This document shows, one piece after another, positions 22,460-29,386 of a stretch of DNA of 29,386 bases. The first letter of the stretch is position 1, and each line of letters opens with the position of its first letter. This DNA is from Mayfieldus sp038317345. Lineage in GTDB: Bacteria > Actinomycetota > Thermoleophilia > Solirubrobacterales > 70-9. Where the stretch lies: NCBI GenBank assembly GCA_038317345.1, contig JBBQBH010000038.1, forward strand, positions 1 to 29,386, read 5' to 3'. The notes below the pieces were generated by a model that saw only the letters and a program-made list of their open reading frames with translations, ran no database searches and had not been told where the DNA came from. The position numbers and the translations under genes are program-made.

Positions 22460-24109
22460 ATGGCGACGGCCGAGCAACCGGCGGACCAGAAGACCGCCGT
22501 CCATGGCGGGCGCCTGGTCGCCCAAACCCTTGCCTCGCGGGGCGTCAGCCACCTGTTCACGCTCTCAGGCGGCCACCTCTTCTCGATCTATGACGGTTGC
22601 AAGGAGGAGGGGATCGAGATCGTCGACGTGCGCCACGAGCAGTCGGCGACGTTCGCGGCCGATGGTTTCGCGAAGGCGACGCGCCGAGTCGGCGTTGCCG
22701 CCCTCACCGCCGGCCCCGGCGTGACCAACGGGATGAGCGCGATCGCCGGTGCCCGCTTCAACGGCTCGCCGCTCTGCGTGCTCGGGGGACGGGCGCCGGA
22801 GATGCGTTGGGGGTCGGGCTCGCTGCAGGAGATCGATCACCTTCCGTTCGTCAGCCCGCTTGTCAAGTCGGCACAGACGGTCAAGGACTCGGCGCGGATC
22901 CCGGAGCTGACCGCGGCCGCCCTGGACCAGGCCCTGCAACCGCCCACCGGTCCGACCTTCATCGACTATCCGCTCGACGTCGTCTTCATGGAGGCCGAGG
23001 CCGAGATCCCGGAGCCGCCCCCGGCGGCGCAGGGTGAGCCGGCCGACGGAGTCGAGGAGGCGGCGGCGCTGCTTGGCGGCGCCGAGCGACCGGTCGTGAT
23101 GGCGGGCACCGGTCTCTACTGGGCCCACGGCGAAAAAGAGTTGCAGGCGCTCGCCGAGGCCCTTGGTTGCCCGGTCTTTCTCAACGGGATGGGGCGCGGC
23201 TGCGTCCCCGCCGATCACGAGCTGGCCTTCAGCCGCGCCCGCGGCGCCGGGTTGAAGGGCGCCGACGTGGCGCTCGTAGTCGGGGTGCCGATGGACTTCA
23301 GGCTCGGCTTCGGCGGCTCCTTCGGCGACGAGACCAAGATCGTTCGCCTCGACGTCGCTCCCAACGAGCTGACCGCCAACCGCGCTCCCGACGTGGACCT
23401 GATTGGCGACGTCGCCGCCACACTCGGCGCCCTGCGCGAGACCGCCGGCGGTGATCCGAGCAAGACCTCCGCCTGGGTTGGGGAGCTGCGCGGGGTCGAG
23501 GAGGAGAAGCGGGCTTCGGAGCAGGACGAGCTGAACGACGAGCGGGCGCCGCTTCACCCGGTGCGCGTCTACAAGGACCTGCGCGAGGTGCTTGACCGCG
23601 ACGCGATTGTGATCGGGGACGGCGGCGACTTCGTTTCCTACGCGGGCCGTCTGATCGACACCTATGAGCCCGGGTGCTGGATGGACCCCGGCCCGTTTGG
23701 GTGTCTGGGCGCGGGGCCGGGACAGTCGATCGGGGCAAAGCTCGCCCACCCCGACCGCCAGGTGTGCCTGCTGCTTGGCGACGGGGCATTCGGCTTCTCC
23801 GGGATCGAGTTCGACACCATGGCCCGCCACGGTCTCGGCGTCGTCGGGGTGATGGGCAACAACGGGATCTGGGGGCTCGAGGACCACCCAATGAAGTTTC
23901 TCTACGGCTACTCGGTCGCCGCTGAGCTTCAACCCGAGACCCCCTACGAGAAGATGGTCGAGGCGCTGGGATGCGACGGCTATTTGGTCCGCGAGCCCGC
24001 CGAGCTGCGGCCGGCGCTGGAGCAGGCGTTCTCTTCTGGGCGGCCATCGCTGGTCAACGTGCTGACCGACCCCGAGGTCGCCTACCCGCGCAAGGCCAAC
24101 CTGGCCTGA
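22460..24109 (+). CDS. Thiamine diphosphate-dependent enzyme, acetolactate synthase large-subunit-like
   Basis: 549 residues with the three-domain ThDP layout. The N-terminal PYR domain has the activating glutamate (Glu60 in VRHEQSATFAADGFAKATR) and AALTAGPGVTNG. A central Rossmann-like domain follows (about 190-330). The C-terminal PP domain has the ThDP/Mg motif GDG (440-442) and NN (467-468). It resembles AHAS-like and oxalyl-CoA decarboxylase/benzaldehyde-lyase relatives. There is no ilvN small-subunit gene or other branched-chain gene nearby, so a biosynthetic AHAS role is not supported; decarboxylation or C-C lyase/ligase activity on another 2-oxo acid or acyl-CoA is equally possible. 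ATG 22460 is set by the TAGGCT element. Confidence 0.88.
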   Translation: MATAEQPADQKTAVHGGRLVAQTLASRGVSHLFTLSGGHLFSIYDGCKEEGIEIVDVRHEQSATFAADGFAKATRRVGVAALTAGPGVTNGMSAIAGARFNGSPLCVLGGRAPEMRWGSGSLQEIDHLPFVSPLVKSAQTVKDSARIPELTAAALDQALQPPTGPTFIDYPLDVVFMEAEAEIPEPPPAAQGEPADGVEEAAALLGGAERPVVMAGTGLYWAHGEKELQALAEALGCPVFLNGMGRGCVPADHELAFSRARGAGLKGADVALVVGVPMDFRLGFGGSFGDETKIVRLDVAPNELTANRAPDVDLIGDVAATLGALRETAGGDPSKTSAWVGELRGVEEEKRASEQDELNDERAPLHPVRVYKDLREVLDRDAIVIGDGGDFVSYAGRLIDTYEPGCWMDPGPFGCLGAGPGQSIGAKLAHPDRQVCLLLGDGAFGFSGIEFDTMARHGLGVVGVMGNNGIWGLEDHPMKFLYGYSVAAELQPETPYEKMVEALGCDGYLVREPAELRPALEQAFSSGRPSLVNVLTDPEVAYPRKANLA

Positions 24110-24118
24110 GGATTTCAG

Positions 24119-24141
24119 CAGCGGCGTTGCGCCGCGGCACT
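24119..24141. repeat. Palindromic element copy B between convergent genes
   Basis: GCGGCG-TTG-CGCCGC (24121-24135) is a 6-bp stem. Bases 24121-24141 are the exact reverse complement of 15983-16003. It lies between the ThDP-enzyme stop and the SDR stop, and runs into the SDR stop codon (24140-24142). In this position it probably acts as a terminator. Confidence 0.75.
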
Positions 24142-25012
24142 ACATCTGACTGGCGACCAGGCGGTCGATCACCCGGTCGGGAAGCAACTTTCGAGCCGCG
24201 GCCTGCACCCTTGCGTCGACGCCGACCAGATAGCGGGTCTTCGGCCGCGACGCGGTGAGCGCGTGCTCGACCGCCTTCGCAACGCGGTCCGGTGCGAGTC
24301 CCCGCTCACCCGCCTTTCCGGCCGCCGCCGCCGCCGCGCGCGCCGAACCCTCATACAGCTCGCGCTGCCCCGGATTCATCGTCTCCAGCACGCGGTCGAC
24401 CTGATCGGTGCCCTTGCCCCAGAACGGGGTCGCGATCGCGCCCGGCTCGATGATCGAGACATTGACACCGAACGGGCGCATCTCCTGGCGCAGCGAGTCA
24501 CCGATGCCCTCGATCGCGAACTTGGAGGCGTGGTAGGGCGACAGGTATGGGAGCGACATCCGCCCGCCGATCGAGGCCATCAGGACCACCCGTCCCGCAG
24601 CCGAGCGGATCTGGGGCAGAAAGGCCTGGGTGACGGCTACCTGGCCGGTCACGTTGACCTCCAGCTGGCGACGAAGCGCGTCGAGGTCGAGGGTCTCGAT
24701 CGGCCCGGCGACGACGATCCCGGCGTTGTTGACCAGGCCCGCGAGCCGTCCACCGGTGATCTGCTCGATGCGGTCACGGGTCACTGCGATCGTGCCCTCG
24801 TCGGTGACGTCGAGGATCACCGGCTCCAACCGCTCGGAACCCTCGGCGTCGAGCGATTCGGCGTCACCTCGATTCCGCACCCCGGCGAAAACGCGGAAGC
24901 CGGCGCGATCGAGCCGCAGCGCGCATGCCCGGCCGATCCCAGTCGAGCTGCCGCTGATCAGCACCGCCCCGCAGTCCTCTCCACTCACAGTCATTTGTTC
25001 GCGCTCGGCCAA
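24140..25012 (-). CDS. Short-chain dehydrogenase/reductase (SDR)
   Basis: About 290 residues, classical SDR. It shows the nucleotide-binding glycine motif SGSSTGIG (about 20-27), an acidic DVT after strand 4 (about 68-70), NNAG (95-98), catalytic Ser147 (LMASIGG), Tyr160 and Lys164 (YHASK), and PGAIATPF. The residue after the second strand is Arg (GVRNRGD), which leans toward NADP(H), weakly. The substrate is unknown. TTG 25012 is chosen because AAAGGAG on the minus strand lies seven bases upstream of it; ATG 24994 is the alternative. The gene lies downstream of ppx on the same strand, separated by 347 bases with strong hairpins. Confidence 0.9.
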   Translation of the reverse strand: MAEREQMTVSGEDCGAVLISGSSTGIGRACALRLDRAGFRVFAGVRNRGDAESLDAEGSERLEPVILDVTDEGTIAVTRDRIEQITGGRLAGLVNNAGIVVAGPIETLDLDALRRQLEVNVTGQVAVTQAFLPQIRSAAGRVVLMASIGGRMSLPYLSPYHASKFAIEGIGDSLRQEMRPFGVNVSIIEPGAIATPFWGKGTDQVDRVLETMNPGQRELYEGSARAAAAAAGKAGERGLAPDRVAKAVEHALTASRPKTRYLVGVDARVQAAARKLLPDRVIDRLVASQM

Positions 25013-25018
25013 GACCAA

Positions 25019-25359
25019 GCTCCTTTGATGAGCCTCGCACTCACGGTCGCCAGCCTATCCACCGGCGGCGAAAGGCCCCTCAAACGCAAAGACCGGCTGT
25101 CGTCAATGACAGCCGGTCCAAGCTGGCCCCTCAGGACGGGCAGGGGGTACGTCTTCAGGGACCGATTGGGGTATTCGGTGGATTCAGGCGGCGGGAGGCG
25201 CCATGATGCGGCAATCGCCTGAATCCTCTGCAACCGGCTCAGAAGATGGGCATCCCGCCCGTCTCATCACCAGTCGGCATGATCTTCCCGCTAGGGTCCG
25301 CGCCTGTCCAGCGATTGGCCGCCTCGCCTACTAATTAATAGGTAGGGACTAGCTACCAA
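25019..25359. other. Gene-free interval between ppx and SDR with two strong inverted repeats
   Basis: The 341 bases hold no convincing gene. A perfect 11-bp stem with six-base loop lies at 25091-25118, and its flanks carry a 9-bp direct repeat GGCCCCTCA (25074-25082 and 25125-25133). A second perfect 11-bp inverted repeat pairs 25180-25190 with 25216-25226 over a 25-base loop. Near the ppx stop there is an AT-rich imperfect hairpin (about 25334-25362). A minus-strand frame of 80 codons (25233-24991) lacks coding bias and overlaps the SDR start, so it is not called. Confidence 0.55.
25091..25118 (-). terminator. Strong hairpin, possible terminator or attenuator on the minus strand
   Basis: GACCGGCTGTC and GACAGCCGGTC form 11 perfect pairs around a six-base loop. 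On the minus strand it is followed by TTTGCGTTTG, a mildly T-rich tail, between ppx and the SDR gene. Confidence 0.5.
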
Positions 25360-26331
25360 CTATTTGGGGTTCCTCACCTGTGCCGCCTCGATCGCGGCCC
25401 CGTGGAGGATGTCGTTCTCGGAGGCCTCCACCTCGGTGAGCCCAAATGCGCGCATCGCCTCAATCAGGATCACCACCCCGGCGACGATCGTCGGCGCCCG
25501 CTCGGGGTCCAGGCCGGTGACTTCGCGGCGTTCGGCCAATGGCAGCGAGGCGAGCTGGGACAGCATGTGCTGAATCGAGTCCAGTGAGAGCCGGTAACCG
25601 TGCACCCGCTGCGGGTCGTAGGGATCGAGGCGCTGATCGATTGCCGCCAGCGAGGTGGGAGTGCCGGCCACTGCGATCCCCGACTCGGCGTAGACGGCCG
25701 GGCGACTGGCCAGCGCGGCCGAGATCAGGCCCAGCACGTCACCCGCCAATTCCTCGAGCTCGGAGGGAGACGGCGGATCGCTGGCCAGGTGGCGCTCCGT
25801 CTGGCGCACCACTCCGGCCTGAACCGATGTGTGGAATTCGACTTCCGCTCCGGTGCCGACGATCAGCTCGGTGGATCCCCCGCCGATGTCGATCACCACG
25901 ACCGGCCGGGGAGGCGGGTCCTCGGCGGTCGCCCCGCGGTAGGTGAGCAGCGCCTCCTCCTCCCCGTCGAGGATGCGTGCGGTGAGCGCGAATCGCTCCC
26001 GAAGCTCGGCGATGAACGCCTCGCCGTTCGATGCGTCGCGGACCGCGCTGGTGGCGATCGCGGTGACCGCATCGACGTCCAGTCGCTCGTAGGCCGCCAC
26101 GTATTCGGCGATCACCTCGCAGACAGCCTCGATCGCCTCGGTGGCGAGGTTCCCCGACAGGTCGACTCCGCGTCCGAGGCGGGTCACGCGGGTGCGCCGG
26201 TCCAGCTCCTGCACGTGGCCGTCGGTGACGTCGGCGACCAGCAATCGAGTTGAGTTGGTGCCGATGTCGATGACGGCTACGCGGTTCGTCGCGCCCTGCT
26301 CAGGCCCTCTGTCAGCTTCGCCCCCCGGCAT
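25360..26331 (-). CDS. ppx: Exopolyphosphatase / Ppx-GppA family phosphatase
   Basis: 323 residues, the short two-domain actinobacterial form. It belongs to the ASKHA fold: phosphate-1 motif VAVIDIGTNSTRLLV (residues of about 18-32), the acidic GEEEALLTYRG segment (about 123-133) with the catalytic Glu, and phosphate-2 motif VVVIDIGGGSTELIVG (about 144-159). Later motifs are GIAVAGTPTSLAAI and a NDILHGAAI end. It removes terminal phosphates from polyphosphate and possibly from pppGpp. In many Actinobacteria ppx follows eno, ftsB and DUF501; here it is about 21 kb from ftsB. Two small genes precede it in the same orientation with a 58-base gap. TAGAGT lies nine bases before its ATG. Confidence 0.92.
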   Translation of the reverse strand: MPGGEADRGPEQGATNRVAVIDIGTNSTRLLVADVTDGHVQELDRRTRVTRLGRGVDLSGNLATEAIEAVCEVIAEYVAAYERLDVDAVTAIATSAVRDASNGEAFIAELRERFALTARILDGEEEALLTYRGATAEDPPPRPVVVIDIGGGSTELIVGTGAEVEFHTSVQAGVVRQTERHLASDPPSPSELEELAGDVLGLISAALASRPAVYAESGIAVAGTPTSLAAIDQRLDPYDPQRVHGYRLSLDSIQHMLSQLASLPLAERREVTGLDPERAPTIVAGVVILIEAMRAFGLTEVEASENDILHGAAIEAAQVRNPK

Positions 26332-26340
26332 CGGTCGGAG

Positions 26341-26346
26341 ACTCTA
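26341..26346 (-). promoter_or_regulatory. ppx: Possible -10 TAGAGT before ppx
   Basis: TAGAGT on the minus strand ends nine bases before the ppx ATG. It may give ppx its own start in addition to read-through from the two upstream genes. Confidence 0.35.
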
Positions 26347-26389
26347 TGCATCCCCGGAAGCCTGCCCGGGGTTGCGAATTGGTGATCGC

Positions 26390-26650
26390 CTAGGCGCTGC
26401 CGTTGGAGTCGCGGCGCTGCTCGTCCTCGCGCAGCCGCCGGTAGAGGTCGTGGTCGCCCGGTCGCCGTGGCACCGCAGGATGGCTGGTCGCCTGCTCGAG
26501 CAGTCGGATCGCCTCCTCCAGCGCCTCGAGGCGCTGGAGGGCGTCGCGGAGCCCCGCTTCGCCGGGCGGCACGTGCGACGTTGCGTCACCAGGGATGCGG
26601 GGGAGCTGCAGCTCCTCGGTCGGGGTCGGTTCGTCGGCGAGTTGTGGCAT
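26390..26650 (-). CDS. Hypothetical protein, 86 aa, coiled-coil-like
   Basis: A soluble protein with a Pro-rich N-terminus and one amphipathic helix (LRDALQRLEALEEAIRLLEQA, residues of about 34-54) that could form a coiled coil. It ends with a basic/acidic segment (YRRLREDEQRRDSNGSA). I recognise no family. The ATG lies three bases after the TAA of the upstream 26654 gene, so the two are translationally linked and probably run on into ppx. Confidence 0.6.
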   Translation of the reverse strand: MPQLADEPTPTEELQLPRIPGDATSHVPPGEAGLRDALQRLEALEEAIRLLEQATSHPAVPRRPGDHDLYRRLREDEQRRDSNGSA

Positions 26651-26653
26651 TGG

Positions 26654-26905
26654 TTAGTGGCCCGGTCGGAATACTCGGGAATCGCCGACCTGGTGCATGC
26701 GCTCGTACAGCGCCTCGTCGTGGGGCAGCCGGCCGACGGATTGGGCGGCGGTGCGACCTTCGTGGTCGCGAACGGCGTCGGCGAGGGTCATGAAGCGTCC
26801 GACGATGATGCGCTCGCTGGCAAGTGCCGCCAGCGCGCCGTGTGAGGTGAGGATCTTCCGTTTCTCCACCGCTGCACCCTTTCCCATCTTGTTGACCAGA
26901 TTCAT
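26654..26905 (-). CDS. Hypothetical protein, about 83 aa
   Basis: A small basic protein: MGKGAAVEKRKILTSHGALAALASERI, then VGRFMTLADAVRDHEGRTAAQS and DEALYERMHQVGDSRVFRPGH. It could be a small DNA- or RNA-binding protein, but no known fold is evident. Starts at ATG 26905 or ATG 26887 are possible. A TATATT hexamer lies four bases before 26905, which is tight for a leaderless start, and 22 bases before 26887. It is the first gene of a minus-strand run with the 86-residue gene and ppx, and is divergent from tRNA-fMet. Confidence 0.58.
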   Translation of the reverse strand: MNLVNKMGKGAAVEKRKILTSHGALAALASERIIVGRFMTLADAVRDHEGRTAAQSVGRLPHDEALYERMHQVGDSRVFRPGH

Positions 26906-26909
26906 CAAC

Positions 26910-26938
26910 AATATACCAGGCGGCAATTGCGCTTTCCA
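26910..26938 (-). promoter_or_regulatory. Sigma-70-like promoter TGGAAA-17-TATATT
   Basis: On the minus strand TGGAAA (26938-26933), a 17-base spacer and TATATT (26915-26910). It is the best conventional promoter in the window and should drive the small-gene/ppx run. Confidence 0.55.
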
Positions 26939-26973
26939 GGATGCGATCCGATCGCGCTAGCATTGGTCTACGA

Positions 26974-27047
<74 letters not shown>

Positions 27048-27052
27048 TCGAG

Positions 27053-27078
27053 AAAGGCCCCGGAAATGGGGCCTTTTT
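27053..27078 (+). terminator. Rho-independent terminator after tRNA-fMet
   Basis: A perfect 9-bp stem (AAAGGCCCC at 27053-27061, GGGGCCTTT at 27068-27076) with loop GGAAAT runs into five T residues. It starts six bases after the tRNA. Confidence 0.92.
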
Positions 27079-27109
27079 CATGCCTAATACCTCGACCCAA
27101 GCGATTTCG

Positions 27110-27131
27110 CGGGTACCAATCGGGTACCAAT
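27110..27131 (+). repeat. Tandem 11-bp repeat CGGGTACCAAT x2
   Basis: Two perfect adjacent copies, 63 bases after tRNA-fMet. The inner GGTACC is itself palindromic. Confidence 0.85.
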
Positions 27132-27275
27132 TCCGGTCCCGGTCTGTGGACCGCGGCGGAAATTGCTCGGCTGCGGCCGAACGGGCGCTAGCTCAAATTC
27201 AGTCGCCCCGACTCAGCGAAACTCTTGCTATTGGAGGAGCTTCGCGTTTTCGAGAATGGCCTAAGCGATCCGGAC

Positions 27276-27295
27276 GGGTCCAATTGGGTCCAATT
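27276..27295 (+). repeat. Tandem 10-bp repeat GGGTCCAATT x2
   Basis: Two perfect adjacent copies, related to the repeat at 27110-27131 by loss of one A and a one-base shift. Confidence 0.85.
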
Positions 27296-27394
27296 TCTTA
27301 TAGGACCTGCGCACGACGCAGTTCACGCCATGGGAGTGGCTAGACCGGCGGATCGGGGCGGCGGCCAGGTGGATAGAGATTGTCGAGCTGTGGA

Positions 27395-28666
27395 TCAGGC
27401 CTTCGCTGGCTGGTCGGCCGAGCTTGCGCGGCGTTCGTCGCTTCTCTGCGCCGGCATGTCGAAGGCGACCCACAGCCCTGATGCGGCGCTCAGGCCGGCC
27501 ACAATCGCGATCGCACCGCTGTAGTCGATCGCGTCGGCGGCTAACCCGGCGATCAAACCGCCGGCGACGTAGCCCATGTCGCGCCAGAATCGATAGACGC
27601 CCACCATCGGCGCGCGTGCGACTGGCGAAACCGCGTCCGATGCCGCGGCGATCAGGGTTGGGTACACGAGGGCGGTACCCGCTCCGAGTGCGACTGCGGA
27701 TACCAAGGCGATGCCCAGACGGGCATCCGACGCGGCGAGCAAGACGAGCGCGGCGGCTTGAACGAGCATCCCCGCGACGATCAGGGGCTTGCGCCCGACC
27801 CGGTCTGACCAGTGCCCGGTCCAGATTTGCCCGATGGCCCAAACCGCGGGATAGAGCCCGGCGATCAGACCGACCTGAGCCGTGCTTGCGCCACCGGCGG
27901 CAAGGAAGAGCGGGATCAGCCCCCATGCAAGGGCGTCGTTGAGGTTGTTGACCAGGCCGGCCTGCGAGCAGGAACGAAGTGCCGGCTCGCGATAGGTGGC
28001 GTCCGCAAACGCTCGACGAAGCGGCGGCGGGGCGGAATCTGCATCGGCGTGATCGCGGGCCTGTTCCAGGGCGACCTGATCGGCGGTGTCGCGGACGAAG
28101 AAGAGGGAGAGCAACAGGCCGAAGGAAGCCACGGCGAGGGCGGCGACCACCAGCACGTCGCGCGGCGCGAACTGACTCGCCAAGAGGCCGCTCAGGGCGG
28201 CGGCCGCGGCAACGCCTCCGTAACCGGCGGCCTCGTTCAGGCCGAGGGCGAAGCCCCGCCGCTTCGGGCCGACGAGGTCGATTTTCATCACCACCGTCAT
28301 CGACCAGGTGAGCCCCTGGTTTACGCCGAGAAAGACGTTCGCGGCGATGATCCAGCCCCAGCTCGGCGCCAGCGCAACGAGCAGGGGAACCGGTAGCGCC
28401 AGCGCCCAACCGAGAAGGAGGAGGCGGCGTCTGCCAACCCTCTCCGCGAGTGCGCCCGCGCCGAGGTTCGTGAACGACTTGGCAAGCCCAAAGGCGACGA
28501 TGAACGAGAGGACCGCGGCGCTGGAAGCGACGCCGAACTCGTCGCGGCCGATCAGTGGCAGGGTCGAGCGCTCGAGGCCGACCATCGCCCCGACCAGGGC
28601 GTTCACCGCGACGAGCAGCGAGAACTGCGCGAGGTTCTCGCGCAGGCCCAGCCGAACCTGGGTCAC
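27395..28666 (-). CDS. Major facilitator superfamily transporter
   Basis: 423 residues with about 12 membrane helices. The MFS signature between helices 2 and 3 is AERVGRRRLLLLG, and its repeat in the second half is SDRVGRKPLIVAG. A cytoplasmic central loop (about 195-225, RDTADQVALEQARDHADADSAPPPLRRAF) separates the halves. The start of helix 4 (NVFLGVNQGLTWSMTVVMKIDLVGPKRRGFALGLNEAAGY) is typical of uncharacterised actinobacterial MFS members. The GTG start overlaps the TGA of the upstream MBL-fold gene by three bases, so they form one operon. The substrate is unknown. The C-terminal tail is short and charged. Confidence 0.9.
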   Translation of the reverse strand: MTQVRLGLRENLAQFSLLVAVNALVGAMVGLERSTLPLIGRDEFGVASSAAVLSFIVAFGLAKSFTNLGAGALAERVGRRRLLLLGWALALPVPLLVALAPSWGWIIAANVFLGVNQGLTWSMTVVMKIDLVGPKRRGFALGLNEAAGYGGVAAAAALSGLLASQFAPRDVLVVAALAVASFGLLLSLFFVRDTADQVALEQARDHADADSAPPPLRRAFADATYREPALRSCSQAGLVNNLNDALAWGLIPLFLAAGGASTAQVGLIAGLYPAVWAIGQIWTGHWSDRVGRKPLIVAGMLVQAAALVLLAASDARLGIALVSAVALGAGTALVYPTLIAAASDAVSPVARAPMVGVYRFWRDMGYVAGGLIAGLAADAIDYSGAIAIVAGLSAASGLWVAFDMPAQRSDERRASSADQPAKA

Positions 28667-29386
28667 GCCGAGGACACCTCGGCGAGCGGGCGCCCTGTTC
28701 GGTTTGCGGCGATGATCTGCGCTTGCTGCTCGGGGGGCGGCGGGATGTCCTTTGTCAGCGCTTCGACGAAGGCCTCCTCGGAGTCGAACTGGAGCGCGCT
28801 GTTGTGGCGCCGCTCGAAGCCCACGGTGGAGACGGGATTGGCCGAGAGGCCCCGACCGCAGACGGAACCCGAGTAGTGAGCCGGATAGAGGGCGAGGTGA
28901 TCGGGCAGTTCCAGCAGCCGCTGGGTCAGCGAGCGGTAGAGCGCGCCGGCCATCTCCTCGACGGTCTGCTCGCTATGGGCGTGGAGGTCGGGCCGCCCGG
29001 CGTCGCCGACAAGGAGCGCGTCGCCGGTCAGCACCATCCAGGGGTCTTCGGATCTGGTCAGGTCGGTGACTAGGTAGGCGTGATGGGCAGAAGCGTGCCC
29101 CGGTGTTGCGATCGCCTGAACCTCGGTGTTTCCGAGCTCGACGACCTCGCCGTCGGCGAGGGCGCGGTGCTCGAAGTCAACGCCCGCGCCCTCAGGGAGG
29201 TAGGCGGTTGCGCCTGTCCGCGCTACCAGTTCGGGCAGGCCTGACACGTGATCGGCCTGCAGGTGCGTCTCGAAGACGGCCACGATCGGGATGCCCTGGC
29301 CCGCGGCCAGCGCGATGTAGTCCTCCACCAGGTCGACATGGGGATCCACAACCGCGAACTCGCTGTGGCTCTTGCAGCCGAAAAGA
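28663..29386 (-). CDS. MBL-fold hydrolase, persulfide-dioxygenase-like (5' end beyond window)
   Basis: The frame is open to the right edge, so the N-terminus is missing; the visible part begins LFGCKSHSEFAVVDPHVD. It resembles ETHE1/glyoxalase-II-like proteins: VFETHLQADHVSG (metal motif), IATPGHASAHHAYLV, LTGDALLVGDAGRPDL, LYPAHYSGSVCGRGLS and NPVSTVGFERRHN. In ETHE1 the motif is THxHADH; here the second His is Gln, which may be specific to this subfamily. An internal GTG at 29349 is not the real start. It overlaps the MFS gene (GTGA), so transport and hydrolysis of the same compound, possibly a sulfur or thioester species, is a reasonable guess but unproven. Confidence 0.82.
   Translation of the reverse strand, partial: LFGCKSHSEFAVVDPHVDLVEDYIALAAGQGIPIVAVFETHLQADHVSGLPELVARTGATAYLPEGAGVDFEHRALADGEVVELGNTEVQAIATPGHASAHHAYLVTDLTRSEDPWMVLTGDALLVGDAGRPDLHAHSEQTVEEMAGALYRSLTQRLLELPDHLALYPAHYSGSVCGRGLSANPVSTVGFERRHNSALQFDSEEAFVEALTKDIPPPPEQQAQIIAANRTGRPLAEVSSA

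Larger units (their letters stand above)
27079..27394. other. Gene-free stretch downstream of tRNA-fMet with short tandem repeats
   Basis: No frame here has convincing coding bias, and base composition is visibly less GC-rich than the genes around it. It holds two adjacent copies of CGGGTACCAAT (27110-27131) and, about 145 bases further, two adjacent copies of the related GGGTCCAATT (27276-27295). There is also a small hairpin CGGTC-TGTG-GACCG (27140-27153). Position beside a tRNA and the paired repeats recall the flank of an integration site, but no integrase is present and the tRNA 3' end is not duplicated in the window. Confidence 0.5.

Noticed and set aside
22565..23932. Minus-strand frame of 455 codons opposite the ThDP enzyme
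   Set aside because: Pure shadow of a gene with clear catalytic motifs.
24991..25233. 80-codon minus-strand frame between ppx and SDR
   Set aside because: No coding bias, overlaps the SDR start and is built from two inverted repeats.
27225..27524. Plus-strand frames after tRNA-fMet
   Set aside because: They overlap the MFS gene antisense, and the unique part lacks third-position GC bias.

Overview
The window is about 29.4 kb of GC-rich actinobacterial chromosome, most likely from class Thermoleophilia (Solirubrobacterales-like). Three things point there. The mfd / PpiC-type foldase / mazG / eno / ftsB run is an actinobacterial core order. A csrA gene is present, which classical Actinomycetia generally lack. 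Several genes also belong to families I associate with that class, such as a zinc-ribbon rhomboid-like protein and an ECF sigma factor with a zinc finger and a long tail. This placement rests on recognition only; no alignment was run. There is no CRISPR array, insertion sequence or prophage.

Layout. Positions 1-7.1 kb (+): the 3' end of mfd, a membrane-anchored PpiC/SurA-like foldase, mazG, enolase, ftsB and a large GT-C-like membrane protein. Positions 7.1-9.4 kb: small genes of mixed orientation, including csrA and a membrane-anchored thermonuclease-like protein. Positions 9.4-10.4 kb (-): a class I (DhnA-type) fructose-bisphosphate aldolase broken by an in-frame TAG. Positions 10.4-13.2 kb (+): a YbdK-like carboxylate-amine ligase, a zinc-ribbon/rhomboid-like protein, an O-methyltransferase and a 46-residue overlapping ORF. 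Positions 13.2-15.8 kb: MmgE/PrpD-like (-), a small unknown, a UPF0173 metallo-hydrolase and a small membrane protein (-). Positions 16.0-18.5 kb: an R2lox-like oxidase (+) facing an ECF sigma factor fused to a zinc finger, a membrane segment and a proline-rich tail (-). Positions 18.6-24.1 kb (+): tRNA-Leu(UAA), a SHOCT membrane protein, a class III adenylate cyclase, a secreted M15-like peptidase and a ThDP enzyme. Positions 24.1-26.9 kb (-): an SDR, ppx and two small genes. After that come initiator tRNA-Met with a textbook terminator, a 316-bp gene-free stretch with short tandem repeats, and an MFS transporter/MBL-fold operon (-) that runs off the right edge.

Regulation visible in the sequence. 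Many genes have no Shine-Dalgarno. Instead they carry a TAnnnT hexamer six or seven bases before the start codon, the arrangement of leaderless transcripts. csrA is the clear exception: its Shine-Dalgarno forms the loop of a perfect hairpin that abuts the ATG, and a near-consensus CsrA site lies 12 bases upstream of that hairpin. This looks like built-in autoregulation.

Other points that stand out: two in-frame TAG codons in otherwise intact genes (the aldolase and the start of the cyclase), a 7-bp tandem repeat that encodes the same peptide in two unrelated membrane proteins, a rhomboid fold that has lost its catalytic residues, and a 21-bp palindromic element present twice.
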